DNA of 64,000 nt, taken from Salvator merianae (Eukaryota > Chordata > Lepidosauria > Squamata > Teiidae). The position numbers and the translations under genes were made by a program. Below, one piece after another: positions 61,145 to 64,000 of the stretch. The notes below the pieces were generated by a model. The model was not told where the DNA came from. It saw only the letters and a list, made by a program, of their open reading frames with translations, and ran no database searches. The first letter of the stretch is position 1; every line of letters starts with the position of its first letter. The DNA lies in assembly GCA_003586115.2 (NCBI GenBank), contig QVOM02000126.1, forward strand, positions 60,206,456 to 60,270,455, in the 5' to 3' direction.

Positions 61145-61891
61145 ATAAATTGGCTGCCCCCCACTTCTCCAGCATCATGTCAGCCGTCTTTTCTCGCTTT
61201 CAGATCTGAAATCAAAGACAGTTTGTGCTGACAATGGGGGCGGAATGCTATCCTACCCCTGCCTGTCACCTGGGCTGGCAGCCAGCTATTCCATCAGCTG
61301 ATGTCTAAAATGATAATATTGCGTCTGAGCCAAGCAACTGCACTCTTGCCATCCATTAGTAGACATTTTGGATATAGACAAGGTTGCTCAGAAGAATCAG
61401 CACATCCTCTCTCAGACAATCATAAACCAGTTTATTTATTTTATTTTTTTTGGTAAAGGAAATTCAGTACTCATATTCAATCATTTTATTTCTCTGTGCA
61501 TGAGAATGTCAACATTTCCCAGCAAACAGCCGTATACTTTAGGGCCAGAAGGATCTCTCCTCATGTGATAACTGTCACATCACCTTTCATTAAGGTTTTT
61601 GTGCGTTGGAGTAAAGGTGGTCGGAATTAATACGTGGAAAAAAGCTTTATGATGGTCTTACACTGAAGGACGTTTTTTGAAAGAAAAAAAAAAGTTTTCC
61701 AAATGCATCTTCACGCGATGCATTTAAAGACACAAAAGAACTGTAAGAGCTTTAAAAATATACACATCAAATTGAAAGGAAAAGTGTGTAGAGGTATATC
61801 CTTAGGAAGCATAAATATTATAGAGATCGGTGGAGTCTGCATTCAGGCAGACAACAAAAGGGCTGTTCTGTGATCTGGCTGCTGGAGCAGA
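61145..61891. other. Unrecognised spacer
   Basis: About 61,150-61,370 is a complex, moderately GC-rich, non-repetitive stretch with no reading frame of note. It could be regulatory or conserved sequence, but nothing in it proves that. Confidence 0.4.
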
Positions 61892-62403
61892 AGGTATTCT
61901 GTTCACACAGCTTGCCGCTCTGGACCTTCAAAGGCCATTTCCACCTTGCAGGGCATGGAGTGGCCCAGGTGGAGAAGTCCAGCAGGCCTGGAACAAGACC
62001 ATCCACAGTGTGGGCTGTTCCAGGAAAGGCCCCACATCGGCCCACGCTGCCATGCCTCATTCCAAAGCTTGTGCAAGTTTCAGAGCCGGCTGAGGGAGCT
62101 CTGACAGCCAGAAACTAAGGTCCCTGGTGTCAGAGCCCTAGGGGACCCATTTCAGTGCACCTTCCTGGGCCAGTCTAGTGACCCCTGGACCGTTGATCAA
62201 CCTACTGAAACAAAGTCACCAGTATCTCAGTCTAGGCAGACATTTAGGCCACGTAGACTGAGCCATGCTGCATCCAGTGCAGATGTAGCAGTCTGCCAGG
62301 GGCTGGGGTCTCTCTAGTTCACACCAGAGTGTGGAAGAATGAGGTCCAGAAGTGGGCTAGGCCCCACGCTGGACTGGGATATTGATAGGTGCAGAAAAAG
62401 CTT
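61892..62403. mobile_element. Harbinger-type MITE (copy 10), degenerate ends
   Basis: It aligns with the copy at 48,872, for example 'gccacgtagactgagccatg' and 'ggctggggtctctctagttc'. The right terminus, reverse-complemented 'agctttttctgcaccta', and the left 'aggtattctgttcacac' are eroded forms of the family ends. No duplication is visible. Frames of 80-87 codons on both strands are not genes. Confidence 0.65.
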
Positions 62404-63611
62404 AACCTGGTGCAATTTAGCAATATACTGAAAATGACGCCAGAAGTCCACTTGTTTCTGTCCAATCCTAAATTGAGCTGAGTAGAAATCACCCGCAATG
62501 ATTTCCACAGAGCAGCATTGGGGGCGACTGAGGGGAAAACCTGCCCTTATAGTACTTTTTCACATCATGCAGGAAAGTGGCTGCCAAGGGTGGATTTTGC
62601 ACCTCAGAGGCAGCCAGTAGACACACCTCCACAAGGCGCTTTTTGCATGGCTGTTTTATAGGGTGTGAATTCAGACTGAATATCTTTCTTTCGATTTTTA
62701 TTATGAACTTCAAAAATCTATGAGTGAGTTTAAAAACATTTTAAATACAAATGGCTGAGTTTATTCTGGCCTGTTTACATCAGTTTAGCCAAATGGTGAA
62801 AAACCAAGTAGAATATTAGTGAATTGTTTAAAATGAAATAAATACAGTCAGTTTCTGTTATCAAGGAGGATAATAATATGACTTGTACCTCTCCACAAGA
62901 TATGAAATTTCATTTTTAAAAATTCTGTTCTGCACTGTCTAGTAAGCCTGAGGATGTGACCAAAGAGAAGCTTTTTTTTATTCCTACATAAAATTGAAGT
63001 TCTATATTTAAATGCTTTGCAGCAGCAATTTCTTCATCCGCCTTTGACAAGGAAGGAAATAAATGTGATTTTGAACATAAGTATTGGTAGATCATGCTAT
63101 AGCATTTTCTACAGAATGCTGTAAAAAGTATGTTGATATTTTTGATTATGGATTTTATAATGATAGACAGTTGTACTTCTATTTGTGCAGGGATCTAGTT
63201 CCATAGAAATGGCAAGCAAACCTAATATGTGCAAATCAAACAATTAAATGCATTGCAAAGCAGGAGTTAGGGGACCTTATCTCAGGTGGTCTAAAGAGGA
63301 TCCGGAATGCCTTTGGCTCCTCCATTTTTGCATCTGAAATCAGAGGAGGGGCAGTGGAGGATAATCTCTGGGGGGCAGCTGCCCTGGGGGTGGTCTGATC
63401 CATAGAAAAACATGAAAGGAAGCAAAGTCAATGGAGAATGTGGCTATCCAGACATTAGAAAACCACTGGGGAAAAGCAGAAGGAAAGAAGAGACAACAGT
63501 GGTGGGCAGCTGTTTGTGAGCTGCTGATGGAATTGGAGTAAGGACCTTTCAAGGATGTCTCACTAATGTCTTGTTCTGTTTTTTCCTTTCTTAGTAGACA
63601 TCAGGTAACTT
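62404..63611. other. Unrecognised spacer
   Basis: No gene or repeat family was recognised. Confidence 0.5.
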
Positions 63612-64000
63612 GGAGCCTGTTTGCACGTTGCACTATTGAGCACCTGGGAAATTTGCTAGAAAGTGCTTCTGCAGTTTGTGGAGGCCCTTGTGACTGGGAG
63701 CAGCATGTCTCTGCTTTTGATCACAACTAGCTATAGAGCATAAATTAGTGCTCCACAGCTTTACCAGGAGCTGATAGTCAGCTCCTGGTAAAGTGCATTC
63801 ACACCCATTTCTGGGTGCAAATGCATGGCCGAGACACGCTGTGCTCAGTGACCGAGACTGTGCCTGCACACAGCTGTGCTCTGTGTGACACTGCCACTTG
63901 TCATAGCAGCAGCCAGATGCTTCCTGGATGCTGCCATGGCGAAGATCAAGCAAAGATATCACCATTCACACCGCGAATGCTGGTATCCTGCTCATATTGC
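63612..64000. mobile_element. Harbinger-type MITE (copy 11), cut by window end
   Basis: The left end is 'ggagcctgtttgcacgttgc'. The interior contains a perfect 15-bp hairpin, 63,760-63,774 with 63,778-63,792 ('tttaccaggagctga' and its complement, loop TAG). It aligns in reverse with the copy at 37,441 and directly with that at 58,265. The right end lies beyond the window. Confidence 0.78.

Noticed and set aside
1..64000. Endogenous retrovirus or other LTR element
   Set aside because: No LTR pair, primer-binding site or gag/pol motif of retroviral type was seen; all reverse-transcriptase traces fit non-LTR elements.
1..64000. CRISPR array or bacterial operon features
   Set aside because: No regularly spaced direct repeats and no bacterial-style gene packing; repeat content is vertebrate.

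Overview
This window looks like vertebrate nuclear DNA, most likely from a squamate reptile (lizard or snake). I found no intact protein-coding gene. No open reading frame reads as a conserved host protein, and the longest one (179 codons) is part of a dead transposase. The squamate call is an inference from the repeat mix: CR1 and L1 retrotransposons with reptile-type C-termini, tRNA-derived SINEs, the GC-rich 'CCGCCCC...GGGGCGG' SINE/LINE tail near 47.5 kb, and many short DNA transposons.

Layout. From 0 to 31 kb most sequence is unrecognised AT-rich spacer. It carries copies of several MITE-like families, a CR1 reverse-transcriptase remnant (5.7 kb), a CR1 3' end (12.8 kb), two tRNA-type SINEs (7.6 and 20.9 kb), microsatellites, and a nearly perfect 153-bp palindrome (25.06-25.21 kb). 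From 31 to 46 kb there are two hAT-like MITEs (31.4 and 40.9 kb), a badly decayed PIF/Harbinger transposase (33.5-34.8 kb), two 5'-truncated L1 ends on the minus strand (35.7 and 45.4 kb), an L2-like fragment apparently split by a CR1 insertion (38-39 kb), and another LINE 3' end (43.1 kb). From 46 to 51 kb lies a 3.2-kb CR1 on the minus strand that was later invaded by at least three elements and a CTTC microsatellite. From 51 to 64 kb there is a complete but dead Tc1-like transposon (53.4-55.0 kb), an L2-like endonuclease remnant (58.75 kb) and more MITEs.

The most useful signal is a large MITE family with termini like GGGCCTGTTTGCACTTAYC. It has about eleven copies here. Four have readable or near-readable 3-bp target duplications (CAT, AGT, CTT, and TTA/TCA), which fits PIF/Harbinger elements. 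One copy (47,073-47,591) sits in a CR1 whose empty counterpart is also in this window, so its boundaries can be read directly. Several copies share a short internal hairpin. A new biological system in the usual sense is not evident; the window is an archive of nested transposition. Spacer entries state where I see nothing.
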